Assembly (NCBI GenBank): GCA_017987055.1
Contig: JAGNUJ010000047.1
Location: 1 to 11,416, forward strand
Source: Giesbergeria sp.
Lineage (GTDB): Bacteria; Pseudomonadota; Gammaproteobacteria; Burkholderiales; Burkholderiaceae_C
Length of the DNA stretch: 11,416 bases
Direction of reading: 5' to 3'
Below, piece by piece: positions 11,322 to 11,416 of this stretch (positions are counted from its first letter, which is position 1; every line of letters starts with the position of its first letter). The position numbers were made by a program, and so were the translations under genes. A model generated the notes under the pieces. That model made no database searches. It was given only the letters and a program-made list of their open reading frames with translations, and was not told where the DNA came from.

Positions 11322-11416
11322 ATGGACTGGAACACTCATTTCGCCGACATGCTGGGGGAAGCCACCGAGCTGATGCACAGCGGCAACCTGATGGAAGCGA
11401 CCGCAGCCATTCAGCG
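11322..11416 (+). CDS. PHA depolymerase-type esterase paralogue, 5' end only
   Basis: The ATG at 11322 follows AAGGAA, and 31 complete codons are visible before the window ends. The peptide starts MDWNTHFADMLGEATELM and matches the N-terminus of the depolymerase at 9582 at 17 of 31 positions, including an identical first seven residues. The catalytic domain is beyond the window, so the family is assigned from this match alone. The gene probably forms an operon with the CopG-type gene upstream. Confidence 0.75.
   Translation, partial: MDWNTHFADMLGEATELMHSGNLMEATAAIQ

Overview
The window looks like chromosomal DNA of a high-GC betaproteobacterium, most likely of the family Comamonadaceae (Acidovorax/Rhodoferax/Hydrogenophaga-type). 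The grounds are strong GC bias at third codon positions, short-chain polyhydroxyalkanoate (PHA) depolymerase genes paired with a CopG-type regulator, and several copies of an intergenic repeat with an 'AGCT..TAGCGC' core that I remember as common in that family. The genus cannot be fixed from the sequence alone.

Left part (1-3651, all plus strand): the 3' end of an IS200/IS605-type tnpB with its right-end hairpin; a Tat-signal-bearing sulfide:quinone oxidoreductase followed closely by a three-helix membrane protein; a glyoxalase/VOC protein; a strong terminator; and a SAM-dependent methyltransferase.

Middle (3652-6627): a repeat-rich convergent junction, nhaR on the minus strand, and a divergent intergenic region with a LysR-type dyad and an unusual set of alternative hairpins. 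These lead into a compact plus-strand cluster zf-TFIIB zinc ribbon - TerB-like - TerC. Its spacing suggests one transcription unit for metal or envelope stress rather than a tellurite operon, since no other ter genes are present.

Right part (6687-11416, all plus strand): the Fe-S helicase dinG; an inverted-repeat junction; the zinc-ribbon protein yjdM (formerly phnA) with a second copy of the 44-nt hairpin repeat at its stop codon; a PHA-depolymerase-type esterase; a terminator; a CopG/ribbon-helix-helix regulator preceded by a symmetric four-half-site operator candidate; and the 5' end of a second, diverged depolymerase paralogue that runs off the window.

Most genes are ordinary housekeeping or accessory genes. 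The signals most worth a second look are non-coding: the four-site dyad before the CopG gene, the mutually exclusive hairpins before the zinc-ribbon/TerB/TerC cluster, the near-identical 44-nt hairpin repeats at two gene ends, and a dispersed repeat that supplies the C-terminus of NhaR. No rRNA, tRNA or CRISPR array was seen. No gene-free stretch exceeds 300 bases; the longest are 2318-2579 and 9361-9581, both described below.
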